The translations under genes and the position numbers were made by a program. Below, piece after piece: positions 25,301 through 36,829 of a stretch of DNA of 64,000 nt (the first letter of the stretch is position 1; each line of letters opens with the position of its first letter). This stretch comes from Endomychus coccineus (lineage: Eukaryota > Arthropoda > Insecta > Coleoptera > Endomychidae). A model generated the notes under the pieces. It had not been told where the DNA came from, did no database searches, and was given only the letters and a program-made list of their open reading frames with translations. Location of the stretch: the NCBI GenBank assembly GCA_958510875.1, contig OY294067.1:104018010-104082009 (forward strand), written 5' to 3'.

Positions 25301-28300
25301 TCATACTAACACTGACACCTGATGCCAGATTGACTTTCAAATTATTGACAATATAATAATATCACCTTGTTATAAACGCGGGTTCGCCGTGTTTGTTTTT
25401 ATGGTCATCGTGCATTTTCCGTTTTCCGTTGAGTAACGAAACGTAAGTTAATTATTCTTCTTATCGATGGCTTGGAGTGAAAATTTGAGATTTGGCATAG
25501 TACTTGTGGACAGGGAACGGTTATTCGTTTGTGAGTATCCGGTTCTACACATAGTCATACTTTGACTATGGTTCTACATTTCCGAGTTATTCATTCAAAT
25601 AGTCTACATAATGTATTCCACTACTCTGTGTTTTATACTAACACTGACACCTGATGCCAGATTGACTTCCGAATTATTGACAATATAATAATATCACCTT
25701 GTTATGAACGCGGGTTCGCCGTGTTTGCTTCTATGGTCATCTTGAATTTTCCGTTTCTCATTGAGTAACGAAACGTGAGTTAATAATTCTTCTTATCGAA
25801 GGCTTGGAGTGAAAATTTGAGATTTGGCATAGTACTTGTGGACAGTAAACGGTTATTTGTTTGTGAGTATCCGGTTCTACACATAGTCATTGACTATGGT
25901 TCTAGATTTCCGAGTTATTCATTCAAATAGTCTACATAACGTATTCCACTACTCTGTGTTTTAAACTAACTCTCAAATTATTGACAATATAATAATATCA
26001 CCTTGTTATAAACGCGGGTTCGCCGTGTTTGTTCTCATGTTCATCGTAAATTCACCGTTTTCCGTTGAGTACCGAAACGTAAGTTAATTATTCTTCTTAT
26101 TGAAGGCTTGGAGTGAAAATTTGAGATTTGGCATAGTACTTGTGGACAGTACACGGTTATTTGTTTGTAAGTATTTGGTTCTACACATAGTCATTGACTA
26201 TGGTTCTACATTTCCGAGTTATTCATTCAAATAGTCTACATAATGTATTCCACTACTCTGTGTTTTATACTAACACTGACACCTGATGCCAGATTGACTT
26301 CCAAATTATTGACAATATAATAATATCACCTTGTTATAAACGCGGGTTCGCCGTGTTTGTTTTTATGGTCATCGTGAATTCTCCTTTTTCCGTTGAGTAA
26401 CGAAACGTAAGTTAATTATTCTTCTTATCGAAGGCTTGGAGTGAAAATTAGAGATTTGGCATAGTACTTGTGGACAGTAAACGGTTATTTGTTTGTGAGT
26501 ATCCGGTTCTACACATAGTCATTGACTATGGTTCTACATTTCCGAGTTATTCATTCAAATAGTCTACATGATGTATTCCACTACTCTGTGTTTTATACTA
26601 ACACTGACACCTGATGCCAGATTGACTTCCAAATTATTGACAATATAATAATATCACCTTGTTATAAACGCGGGTTCGCCGTGTTTGTTTTTATGGTCAT
26701 CGTGAATTTTCCGTTTTCCGTTGAGTAACTAAACGTAAGTTAATTATTCTTCTTATCGAAGGCTTGGAGTGAAAATTCGAGATTCGGCATAGTACTTGTG
26801 GACAGTAAACGGTCATTTGTTTGTGAGTATCCGGTTCTACACATAGTCATTGACTATGGTTCTACATTTGCGATTTATTTATTCGAATAGTCTACATAAT
26901 GTATTCCATTACTCTGTGTTTTATACTAACACTGACACCTGATGCCAGATTAACTTTCAAATTATTGACAATATTATAATATCACCTTGTTATAAACGCG
27001 GGTTCGCCGTGTTAGCTTTTATGGTCATCTTGAATTTTCCGTTTTTCATTGAGTAACGAAACGTAAGTTAATTATTCTTCTTATCGAAGGCTTGGAGTGA
27101 AAATTTGAGATTTGGCATAGTACTTGTGGACAGTAAACGGTTATTTGTTTATGAGCATCTGGTTCTACACATAGTCATTGACAATGGTTCTACATTTCCG
27201 AGTTATTCATTCAAATAGTCTACATAATGTATTCCACTACTCTGTGTTTTACACTAACACTGACACCTGATGCCAGATTGACTTTCAAATTATTGACAAT
27301 ATAATAATATCACCTTGTTATAAACGCGGGTTCGCCGTGTTTGTTTTTATGGTCATCGTGAATTTCCCGTTTTCCGTTGAGTAACGAAACGTAAGTTGAT
27401 TATTCTTCTTATCGAAGGCTTGTAGTGAAAATTTGAGATTTGGCATAGTACTTGTGGACAGTAAACGGTCAGTTGTTTGCGAGTATCCGGTTCTACACAT
27501 AGTCATTGACTATGGTTCTACATTTCCGAGTTATTCATTCAAATAGTCTACATAATGTATTCCACTACTCTGTGTTCTATACTAACACTGACATCTGATG
27601 CCAGATTGACTTTCAAATTATTCACAATATAATAATATGACCTTGTCATAAACGCGGGTTCGCCGTGTTTGCTTTTATGGTCATCTTGAATTTTCCGTTT
27701 TTCATTGAGTAACGAAACGTAAGTTAATTATTCTTCTTATCGAAGGCTCGGAGTCAAAATTTGAGATTTGGCATAGTACTTGTGGACAGTAAACGGTTAT
27801 TTGTTTGTGAGTATCTGGTTCTACACATAGTCATTGACAATGGTTCTACATTTCCGAGTTATTCATTCAAATAGTCTACATAATGCATTCGAGTACTCTG
27901 TGTTTTATACTAACACTGACACCTGATGCCAGATTGACTTTCAAATTATTGACAATATAATAATATCACCTTGTTATAAACGCGGGTTCGCCGTGTTTGC
28001 TTTTATGGTCATCTTGAATTTTCCGTTTTTCATTGAATAACGAAACGTAAGTTAATTATTCTTCTTATCGGAGGCATGAAGTGAAAATTTGAGATTTGGC
28101 ATAGTACTTGTGGACAATAAACGGTTATTTGTTTGTGACTATCCGGTTCTACGTTTCCGAGTTATTCATTCAAATAGTCTACAGTATGTATTCCACTACT
28201 CTGTGTTCTATACTAACACTGACACCTGATGCCAGATTGACTTTCAAATTATTCACAATATAATAATATAACCTTGTTATAAACGCGGTTTCACCGTGTT

Positions 28301-28475
28301 TGTTTTTATGGTCATCGTGAATTTTCCGTTTTCCGTTGAGTAACGAAACGTAAGTTAATTATTCTTCTTATCGAAGACTTGGAGTGAAAATTTCAGATTT
28401 GGCAAGTTTTTAGTACTTGTAGATAGTGAACGATTATTTGTTTATGGCGATCCGGTTTTCCGTTTCCGAGTTATT
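19338..28475 (+). repeat. Satellite array, 28 monomers of about 328 bp
   Basis: The word CACTACTCTGTG (or a one-base variant) recurs at 19,363, 19,691, 20,019, 20,351, 20,679, 21,007 and so on to 28,194. Spacing is 328 bp in most steps, 332 bp in six, and 304 or 303 bp in two deleted monomers (starting 25,947 and 27,891). Monomers start with an AATAGTCTACATAATGTATT-like edge; they contain TTATAAACGCGGGTTCGCCG and a short palindrome near CATAGTCATTGACTATG. Identity between neighbours is high, by eye above 90 percent, lower at both edges, as expected if exchange homogenises the middle. Small ORFs inside are incidental. The array fills most of the 14.5-kb intron between exons D and E. Confidence 0.97.
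20750..24790 (+). repeat. Higher-order repeat: two six-monomer blocks of 1,976 bp
   Basis: The blocks starting near 20,750 and 22,726 share variant combinations monomer by monomer: GTGCATTTTCCG with CGGAACG, then TTTCCGAAATATTC, then TCCGGTGAGTAACG, then GAATTATTCATTCGGATAATC, then TTTACGGAAATCGTG. Spacing is exactly 1,976 bp at several markers (for example 20,679/22,655/24,631). The spacing pattern inside each block, 328-328-332-328-328-332, is also repeated. Homology fades before 20,750 and after about 24,790. Confidence 0.9.
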
Positions 28476-29440
28476 ACGTCAAATGTGCGATTTTTCAAAA
28501 TGGTATCAGGCTATTAGCCCTTTATACAGGGTGAACTAGTTGAATTTGAACTGTTTTTCGTGTTTTATTACGACACGTCACCACATAATATTTGATTACT
28601 GGAAATTTGAATAATCTAGACTAATTGTACTTTCCACATTAAAGAGGGTCACGAGTAGGTACATCATATGAAAACATCACATCCATCGATGTCTCAAGAG
28701 TGACAGTAGGGTACATATACCCGCGTCTGTTACTCAAATCATAGCCGGAAGGTGTTTGATGAATAACCTTAACTCGGACGGTGGATGGATCACTGAACCT
28801 GACACAACCCTTATTAACAGTCGCGGTTTCGCTGTATTTGTTGTTACGGTTATCGTGATTTTTCCATATTCGTTGTTATTTTCGTGTTCCGAAACGTATT
28901 TCTTACGTTAATCTTTTTTTTAATGCGCCTTAAGCTGAAAATTCGATATTAAGGGATTTCCAGGCAATTCTTTGCGGGGCACCCGACGATCATTTGTTCT
29001 TACGATTTTTCCTAATTTTGCTTTGATACACGATAATGTCAAAAAAATGTGTACTTATTTTGATAGAGTTGAACTAGTTGGATTTATTGTTTTTTTTTCG
29101 TGTTTTCACACCACACGTCACCACATAATATTTATTACTGGAAAAGGGGATAATTTGGAGTAATCAAACTTTAGTACATGAAAGACATTCAAACAAACCA
29201 AAAATCGACTGGTTTCAAAAGTGATAGTAGGGTTCGCCATTTTAACCATGCTCAATTTGCGGTACATGCACCCGCATTTGTTATTCAAATCATGGCCGGA
29301 AGGGCTTTGATGAATGACCTACCCCGGACTGTGGATGGATCACAGATCCTAAAACAACCCTTGTCTTATACTGACACCTGCTGTCACATGAACTATTTAA
29401 AATCACCGCAGATTAAACGCATAATATAGACTGTGACTTC
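28476..29440 (+). repeat. Diverged satellite-related units beside the array
   Basis: Near 28,800-28,960 the sequence CAGTCGCGGTTTCGCTGTATTTG, with following GAAACGTATTTCTTACGTTAAT, is a strongly diverged version of the satellite core (CGCGGGTTCGCCGTGTTTG ... GAAACGTAAGTTAAT). A second motif, CGTGTTTT...CACGTCACCACATAATATTT, occurs at 28,559 and 29,099, each time preceded by a (GAACTAGTTG) word and followed by a GGATCACTGA/CAGA-type word near 28,789 and 29,338. So a roughly 540-bp unit occurs twice here, with a monomer-like block inside it. Confidence 0.6.
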
Positions 29441-30283
29441 ACATTATTTTTGGGCCGATAACAATACTCCCCTTACATACACTATATACTATGTAGGTAT
29501 AATGAGAGAAGTAAAAAGACAAACTCATCCTTATGACAATGCAATTTACAAGAATCTTCATATTATTGTGATCAATTGAATAATTCAAAAGAGATACCTA
29601 AGCTGTTTTGAGAAATTTTGTGGCATGACTCTGACATTATATTTAACTATGACTGTTGCCGCCATTTCTAAGTGTAGTTTCATTTAAACAATCTCAAAAC
29701 AATTAAACATTTGTAAGCGGAGTGATTCAAAGGAAAAATACCTCCCTTTGTCATTCACTTTTTTTTCCTTATTTAATAAGTGAATTCAATACCAAAATTC
29801 ATCATTCTTTGGTACTATTGAATTTCAATTCAATCTGAATATTTGTAGAAATAATAATATATAATCAAGACTCGTTTGTGCAAGGTGAAACAGTTAGTGT
29901 GTACCTTATTTTTCTCTTAAAGAAATGCATCAGTAAAAATCCAACGGCGGTAAAAGTAAACCTTTTTCGGAAATGCTTCAATTATCATTAAGGAGAATAA
30001 GTTCGGAAGTACGAATCTAACGACGTTGGGAATGCTTCAACCGGTATTAAGAGAACAAAATATAAATAAATGAAGTGGAATAAAATAAGCTTTGACATGT
30101 AACGATAAACGAAATGAAACTGATTGTTAAAAATTGAATAATGAAAAAATTGGAAGGAAAAAAATTTTGAACAAAATTCAAAAAATACACACTGTCACTT
30201 GTATATTCGTCTTGAAATTGAGTGGATTCGAAAAAAGGCCAATTCACAATCGATTTAACAACTACGAGTCCCAACTACGTTAC
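29441..30283. other. Intronic, nothing recognised
   Basis: Downstream side of exon D (minus strand). AT-rich with no supported gene or TE. Confidence 0.45.
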
Positions 30284-30587
30284 CTGAGATCTTCACATTC
30301 AGCAACTAGATAACATGGCAGTATCTCCTCTTCTAATGATGTGACTGCAAGTGAACCTTTTCTCTTTCCTTTTTTACCCTTCTTTTTTTTGCCTTTGCCT
30401 TTGCTTTTCTTGCTTTTGCTTTTGCTTTTGCCTTTCTTGCCTTTGCCTTTGCCTTTCTTTCCTTTGCCTTTGCCTTTTCTTTTTTTACGCTTCTCTTTAC
30501 CTTGTTTCAGTTTTGTAAGACCTTTCTCCCATGAATATTTCTCACAATAAGATTGACATATCAACCATGAGTCATTCACATCCATAC
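30284..30587 (-). CDS. Adgb: Androglobin exon D (Lys/Gly-rich linker)
   Basis: 304 nt; acceptor ATTGAAG|GTATGG, donor CTCAG|GTAACG; enters completing a Gly codon and leaves in phase 2. The start, GMDVNDSWLICQSYCEKYSW, corresponds to the vertebrate GYMDKVWELLKEILPEF segment. The middle is an almost uninterrupted run of Lys and Gly with some Ser and Arg, about 50 residues (30,357-30,500). The end, EEEILPCYLVAECEDLR, leads to the next conserved motif in exon E. Vertebrate androglobin also has a lysine-rich low-complexity linker here, so the position is conserved even though the sequence is not. Confidence 0.85.
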
Positions 30588-31911
30588 CTTCAATAAAAAA
30601 AGCTAGAGTGATTAATTATTCACAATTAATTCACAAATTGGATAACTCAGATGACAATATATCGTTCGTTAAATTGTATCAAACGATATTGAATTTGTTT
30701 TGTGTGTTACGGCTTTGTATCATAGGGTTGCTTGCATTTTTGCCATCTTCGTTACCTTGAATAGATTTACATTTCTACAGTCTTACATCATGAGCTCTTC
30801 ACGCTTGAGATACTGGAAAAGTAATTATGGACACGATTAAGAAAATGAAACACGATGTGTTTGCGCACAATTAAACTGCTTATTGTTGATAATCGGAAAG
30901 TTTCTTCAAAATATTTGGCCGGTTATTTCTTTAAGTTTTGGTCCAGTCAGCTTAGAGCAAATTCTTGTAGTATTCTAGAGAAACAAGAGAGATATGGAAA
31001 GTTCTAAATGGACCATGTAGCAGTTCCACTGCGGCAAATGGATAGAACCATAACGAAACATACATTGTGCAGAAAGCCTCGTTGAGTTTCTACCCTGTCC
31101 ATTTATGTCGGTGATAAAATGTAATGTATAAATAGCGAACATAGCATGCAATACAAACGATACGTACCTATTGAATTTAATGGTGATATGGCTCATTTTA
31201 ACTTATAAAACCAAAACTGTTCTGTAGAAACAAATTGTATAGTCTTTCAATTAACAGTAGAGTTTGACTTTGACGATATGAATAAAATATAACTGTCGGC
31301 CGAGTTCTTACAACAGTAACCGAAGTCATTCGATGGGCATCTGGTAACATTTTCTATATAATTCGATGTAGACAACCTCCAATAGTATTTATGTATCAAT
31401 GGCGTAAATAGGCGTTTATGGCCTGCGTGGTGATTAATCACAATCAAGGCCATAAGCGCATTTTACGCCCGAGACGCATATAAAAGGTTGTGCATTAGTG
31501 TAATTGTACCAACTATATTTTTGACATAAAAATTGAGAACGGCTGGCGTTAATAGCTTTAACGATATCATGATATGATATGAGATTTATTAACGCACGCA
31601 TGCGTACTCTAATAAAGTGTTATCACATGTATATTGTATTCTTTTAAGATGGTGTAATTTGAACATATTGTCTATTTATCCTTATTCGTCCAGCATTACA
31701 AGTTGATTTACCGGATTCAGAGCAGATGTTTCAATTACGATGGTAGACTAGCTGGTAAGCCTCGTCAGTGTATTTTATTGTTTCTGATATCGTAGGTTCG
31801 AAGCTACAAGCGGCAAAGTTATGGCAGGTTAGGTTTTTTTTATATAATTTTGTAAGTACTAGGTTAATAGGTTATTCGAAAGTTTGGCTTCACAATTGAT
31901 TGATTTTCCTT
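30588..31911. other. Intronic; one dispersed-repeat piece
   Basis: No gene. The segment 31,560-31,640 (TTTATTAACGCACGCATGCG then GTTATCACATGTATATTGT) resembles 55,420-55,490 (TTTATTAAGGCACGCATCAA then GTTATCACACGTATATTGTG), so a dispersed repeat is present. Confidence 0.45.
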
Positions 31912-34900
31912 TTAACCCTTTCGCTACTATTGGGTCATATATGTTCAAATGTATCATTAGCCCAAAACAACGGGTTAGAAGTTATTGAAATAGTTGAAAA
32001 ATTTTCTCCATTATGGGACGAGATCAACATTGGAAACAATTTATCGTAGCAAAATGAGTTCAGGTGAGTATTTAAAAAAAATTGCCTAAGACAGATATAT
32101 CCCACTTGTATCATTCTATGGGACATATTTAACCCAGCAGTATGATGAACGAAACATTCCTGAAGTGGCTCTTTATTATGAAACTACAAGAAATGTAACA
32201 ACAATACTATGAATTCACGTATGATAAGAAGAAAAACACATTGCAAGCACTACATACTGTTTCAGTTCTCTTTTCTACCTTGTTCAACGCGCAAATGCCG
32301 CATCTTCCCCTAGTTATTATCACAACTGATAGATGATCTCCAACACTTATTAAATTGTTTGAAGACGAAGATGATTCACCATATGACCGTTCTCTAACTA
32401 CGAAACATTTTTGCGACCTAGCGCTTCTCAGAGGTTCACCAGAAAATTGATGTTAGGTTTATCACGAAGTTCCTTGAAGATGATCCAAGCATAGAAAGCA
32501 GGAGTCAATGGGAGGTCATGAAAAACTTCTTTTACCATTCCAAAGATCCGCTATCAAATTGATAGAGGCCGGTTAGTGTATCTGACAGATCCACACCGCC
32601 CATGTATGATCTATATGATTGTATTGCTTCAGTACATGGTGATACCGGGATATCAAAAATTATCTTGGTCAAGGGTGTTGTGAAATCTAAAACGTGTGCC
32701 TTACTTTACGTTTGAAATAATTATGTCACTGTCACACTGACATCATCAATAACCTACAAATTTTATACCTATTTATTTCAGTTGTAAAACAATAATGAAC
32801 TACAAATTATGGAATAACGGTTTTAGTAACAAGAAAAACTAAATTACAGTAATTGTTGGAAATGTCCTCCGTTTTGTTCGATGCACAAGTTGACGCGCAT
32901 CCTATACGTTGACGAACGTCATTAACAACTTCTTCTGTACGAACTATTGGTCTAACAGCACCTTTTTTATGCCTCACACAACCAGTTTCGCGAAACACTT
33001 CAACACAATTTGTAAGGCACGCATAAAAATTGTCCGGTAATATTGCCACGTTTGGGAAGTGCTCTCGAAAATTGTCCAAACACAAAGTTGACTGTATTGC
33101 CAATTTCCATTACCTAGCGCACCCGTTCGACAATAGGCTTCAATCATGAACATTTTGTGCTGTGTGGTAAGAGGCATGATTCAAAAACTGGATTAGAAAA
33201 TTTCAGCACAATGACTTAACAGATTCTGACACAATAAAACATATTCAAAAATTTAAGATAATTTTAAGATATTTGAGTAAGACACACGTTTTACATTCCA
33301 CAACCACCCTTGACCAAGATAATTTTTGATATCCCGGTATAATTTTCTACCTATCTTCTCCTGTTCGTTTCATCTCAACTATGCTATTTTCATGGCAGTT
33401 ACTGAGAGCCAAAATTTCGTGGGGATCCATCCAGAGAAATCCTATGGTACCATTATTATTTTGTATATGCTTTCCTCCAATTTCCTTTTCCTTGTCAAAC
33501 TTGGGCATATTCTTTCTTGTAGAGATACATGTTTCCACTGCAGGAAATGGTATTGTGTCTTTTAAATTAAACAAAAAGACACGTTTGGTTCCCTCCCTGT
33601 TTCAATTATTTTGTTACCACTCGTTCACCTAGCATACCTTCAACAACTTCATTCTCTTTCCGCGAATATATGTTGAAGTCATAAACATTAACGTTCCGAA
33701 ATTTCTACACCTCGCTTGATAGGTTTCAAGGACAGATATTGTTTCAAGGAAGATCTACCCTGGATTTATCCATTGACTAGTCTATTGACTTTTGCGTACT
33801 CTTTGATCTGGGCGTAGGTCTGTTCGAGACAGGAAAATACGTCTTCAATATAATAAAGCTTACTACAATTTCCTGCTTTTTTTTGTTTGCTGCATCAAAG
33901 TAAAGTTTGCTTGCCAAGAGCTGAAATCTGTCTCTGGAAATAGCTTGCTTCATAGCTTCACTTTCGAGAGATTTGTTTGATGACCAGTAGTGATGAATAG
34001 CAGGTACCTTATTGTATGCCATAGTTAAAAAGCAACCTATGAGAAAACCATTATTCCATTTGAATCTGTAGGTTTTTGCTTCCTTTCTAAGCGCTGATTT
34101 GTACACTGGGCAATATAATTCAACAAACTATTGGGAAATAATTTCAAAAATATCTCCAGTTCTGAAGACCCTCTATTCAAATCGGCTAAAATAGTGCAAC
34201 TTTCAAGCGAGGTAGAAACTGCACATCCATATCTTCCCATCCAACTAAATTAGGTTTTTGATGAGGAGGACTTGGGTGTGAATCGGTACCTGGCAGATCA
34301 CTTCCAGTATCGGAGTTGTCTGAGATGTTAGAATCACTTCCATTTTTCTCTATTGAATTCGGTTTTAGGTCAGAATGTAGTGGTTTATTTTCCTTCTTAT
34401 AAATAACTCGCACTTTACTGGGAACATCAAAATCGGAATCGATATTGGAGGATAGCTCATTTTGAATATATTCTGATCCACTCTCTTGATATGGTTCTTC
34501 AGCTGCAGCTGACTCAACTTCGGAAAGATTTTCAGCCAAATCTTACACAGCTTCTTTTGATTTAACGGTCGTTTCCTGAATATGAGAACATATTAATTGC
34601 TAGTCTATACACTTTTGTGTTTTCTCATGAATACTGTACTCCTGGGATGGAATTGTCCCACTGCAAAACACTGGATATATAACATATATATAACATTATG
34701 TAAAGTTTATTACAGGAACAAATGAATTATAATGAGATAAAATATATGGAGTCCTACTCACCCAGCCATATTGCACTCCCTCTAATAATTTCGTCACTTT
34801 GAATCAGTAGAACATACACTGATGGTGATCAAAATGTGAATACACGTGGGCACAATAACAAAAATGGGGTTATATTAAACATAATTGGGAAGTATTCAAA

Positions 34901-35022
34901 TATCGCCTCCATTAGCTGGGATACCACTTTACGCTGGAACATCATATAATTGAATTTACAATGAATTTGGATACATATTTAAAATAAAATTGCATGAAAT
35001 AAAGTCGTAGTGAAAGGGTTAG
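31912..35022 (-). mobile_element. piggyBac-type transposon, inactive, interrupted
   Basis: Left end TTAA then CCCTTTCGCTAC; right end GTAGTGAAAGGGTTAG, so the ends are inverted (CCCTTTC(G/A)CTAC) and the right target copy is TTAG instead of TTAA. On the minus strand a transposase can be followed in broken frames: acidic N-terminus from 34,539; AYNKVPAIHHYWSSNKSLES and SRDRFQLLASKLYFD (about 34,030-33,890); STRKNMPKFDKEKEIGGKHI and GTIGFLWMD (33,530-33,420); YMGGVDLSD-like segment (about 32,610-32,585), which holds a catalytic Asp in the family; and a Cys-rich C-terminus (CGICALNKVEK, CSACN; about 32,310-32,240) like the piggyBac zinc-binding tail. Several stops and shifts and an inserted element (32,643-33,340) make it non-functional. 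Confidence 0.85.
32643..33340 (-). mobile_element. TIR transposon with DUF4817-type helix-turn-helix fragment, nested in piggyBac
   Basis: Ends are ACCGGGATATCAAAAATTAT and its inverse near 33,340; the inverted repeats are about 40 bp of strong match (continuing through CTTGGTCAAGGGTG). On the minus strand, 33,177-32,870 gives MPLTTQHKMFMIEAYCRTGA, then after a frame change LDNFREHFPN, EVFRETGCVRHKKGAVRP and RTEEVVNDVRQRI. This is the N-terminal DNA-binding segment found in many insect transposases (family usually annotated DUF4817, with RF...FP and (R)TEENV..VR). No catalytic part is left. The insertion splits the piggyBac transposase frame, so it is the younger of the two. Confidence 0.8.
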
Positions 35023-36060
35023 GTTAAGTTTAATCTTGATAGCTGAAAACTCGAGAGAACTACCAGGCCGGAGCGAAACTGGTAGTAGCTTCAACAAGCA
35101 GCGTCCTCTGCGCGGGTCTCGAGATAAGTAACCCCTCGGGGTGAAACTAACAGTTGCCACTGCAAAAGACTCAGTGAACCAGGCACCACATAGATTTCAC
35201 CACTAAAACCACAACCCCGTTCCTTCTTGTCCCAGAGTTGCTGGTCGGTACGAATTCATGGACGTGGTAGACACATGTGGAAGGCCAAGCTTGAACGAGG
35301 CCGGCGATGTTTCGTAAACGTAGCTTAGGCTAAGACGAGCAGGCGAGAGGGACTATTCCTCAGATGTTAGAGGGATAGTCGGCAATTTCGGTGCCTACTG
35401 CGCCATATTTATGTAGGATCTCGGTTGAAGTAGCCTTTGCAGACCATGCGGGGTGAGAAAAGGTGCCTCTGCAAAATGTCAGGCAACTGTGCACCACATC
35501 ACGTGTTCCCATAAAAACTACGTACCCATAAAAACTACTTCCTATTCCAGACGACTGGTTGAAATGGATTCACGGCCATGGTAGACATATGCGATAGGCT
35601 AATTGAACGAAGCCGAACGATGACTCGTCACGTTCCTGGTAAAACAGGTAATACAAGGAGGGGGAAATGGCTTCAGCCCAAAAGGGGCAATAATATAGTC
35701 TAGCAAGTAATGCACGTAGTGGATCTTTCTAAAGTGGTCCCGTCAAGGGCGAAAAAACAACTTCCACTGCGTGGGTAAATGCTGCACCACATGGCTTTAC
35801 TCCTAAAGTCCTGTGTCTGTGCTTCTTAACCCAGGCTTCTGGACAATTGATTTGCGGCCAGGGCAATAATATGTGGTAGGCCGATGATAACGAGTCCGAC
35901 GGTTACTCGTCAAACGAAAGCTGGTAATTGACACTGAAGACGAGTAGGCATTGGGAGAGGGGCCCAGATGGTTCAAAAGGCCATCTCCAATTGAGGCGTT
36001 GGTCTCTGCCAGGCGATGGCGTGCTGTCGATGTTTGGGAAAGAGCTTGACCCCTGAAATT
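35023..36060. repeat. GC-rich diverged tandem repeat, unit about 300 bp, three copies
   Basis: Units share CTGCAAAAGACTCAG...ACCACAT (35,160), CTGCAAAATGTCAGG...ACCACAT (35,471) and CCACTGCGTGGGTAA...ACCACAT (35,765), and later GAATTCATGG.CGTGGTAGACA-type and GACGAGTAGGC/GACGAGCAGGC words. GC content is clearly higher than in the neighbouring introns. Such repeats are found in 5' regions of some LINE elements, but no ORF follows here, so the origin is unknown. Confidence 0.6.
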
Positions 36061-36289
36061 CTCACCGTGGTAGCTGAAAAGGTCTTATCTTGAAAATTAT
36101 TTTTTGTGGATAATGATGATTGTTTCTCATTCATAGTGCTAGAAAGCTGATCAGCACAAAAGATAATCCTTTGAGACGTGGTTCGCGCGAAAAATGCTCT
36201 ATTACGCGCGAATCAGGAATAATTTTAAGCCTATTCGACAAATAAGCTTAATTAATTCGAAATTTGTCATGATTTATTGCGAAAATCAG

Positions 36290-36490
36290 AACATTGGAAA
36301 TAAGCATTGATGTGACGGTTTCAAGAATTTGGTGGAATCGCTTCGTTACCCTAGTAATCACAATACTGCTCATTTCATTGGTCTTAATTCGATTGATTTA
36401 AAAGCAGTGAGATAAGAAAAACGCATGCGATAACAAAATCATTACCTCACGCAAAATGAGTTGGATAAGAAGTTCTTATCTCACGGGTGT
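36290..36490. repeat. Dispersed repeat copy 1
   Basis: CACAATACTGCTCATTTCATTG, AAAGCAGTGA and GGATAAGAAGTTCTTATC words in the same order recur at 58,100-58,205. The last word is a perfect palindrome core (AAGAACTTCTTATCC-like, reading AAGAAGTTCTTATC). Confidence 0.6.
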
Positions 36491-36829
36491 AGATAAGGTA
36501 CTTCATGCCCAAGTAAGGCAAACATTTAATTTTTATAGAACAAATGATTGTGTATCTGGGTCATGATTGAGCGATGAACCAGGATATGCGAAAAGGTTCA
36601 TCAAGGTAGTTTGGTGAAATTGTGAAGAATGTTAACTTTTCTAAAGTATTCCTGAGTTTTGAATCGGCATTATGTGCAAAAATGTGCAGATAGATATTCT
36701 ACATAAATTAAGAAACTAGAGGGAGAGCTTTCACTAACTACCAAAATGTATAGATCACTAATTTTCACCACTTCTACCTAAATTGGCAATAGGCATATAC
36801 AATGTGTTCCGTCTGAAACGCACATTGAA

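Noticed and set aside
19338..28475. CRISPR-like array
   Set aside because: The whole 328-bp unit is conserved; there are no unique spacers.
34981..35040. Telomeric TTAGG repeat (GGGTTAGGTTAAG)
   Set aside because: Only one or two partial copies, explained by the piggyBac end next to a repeat.
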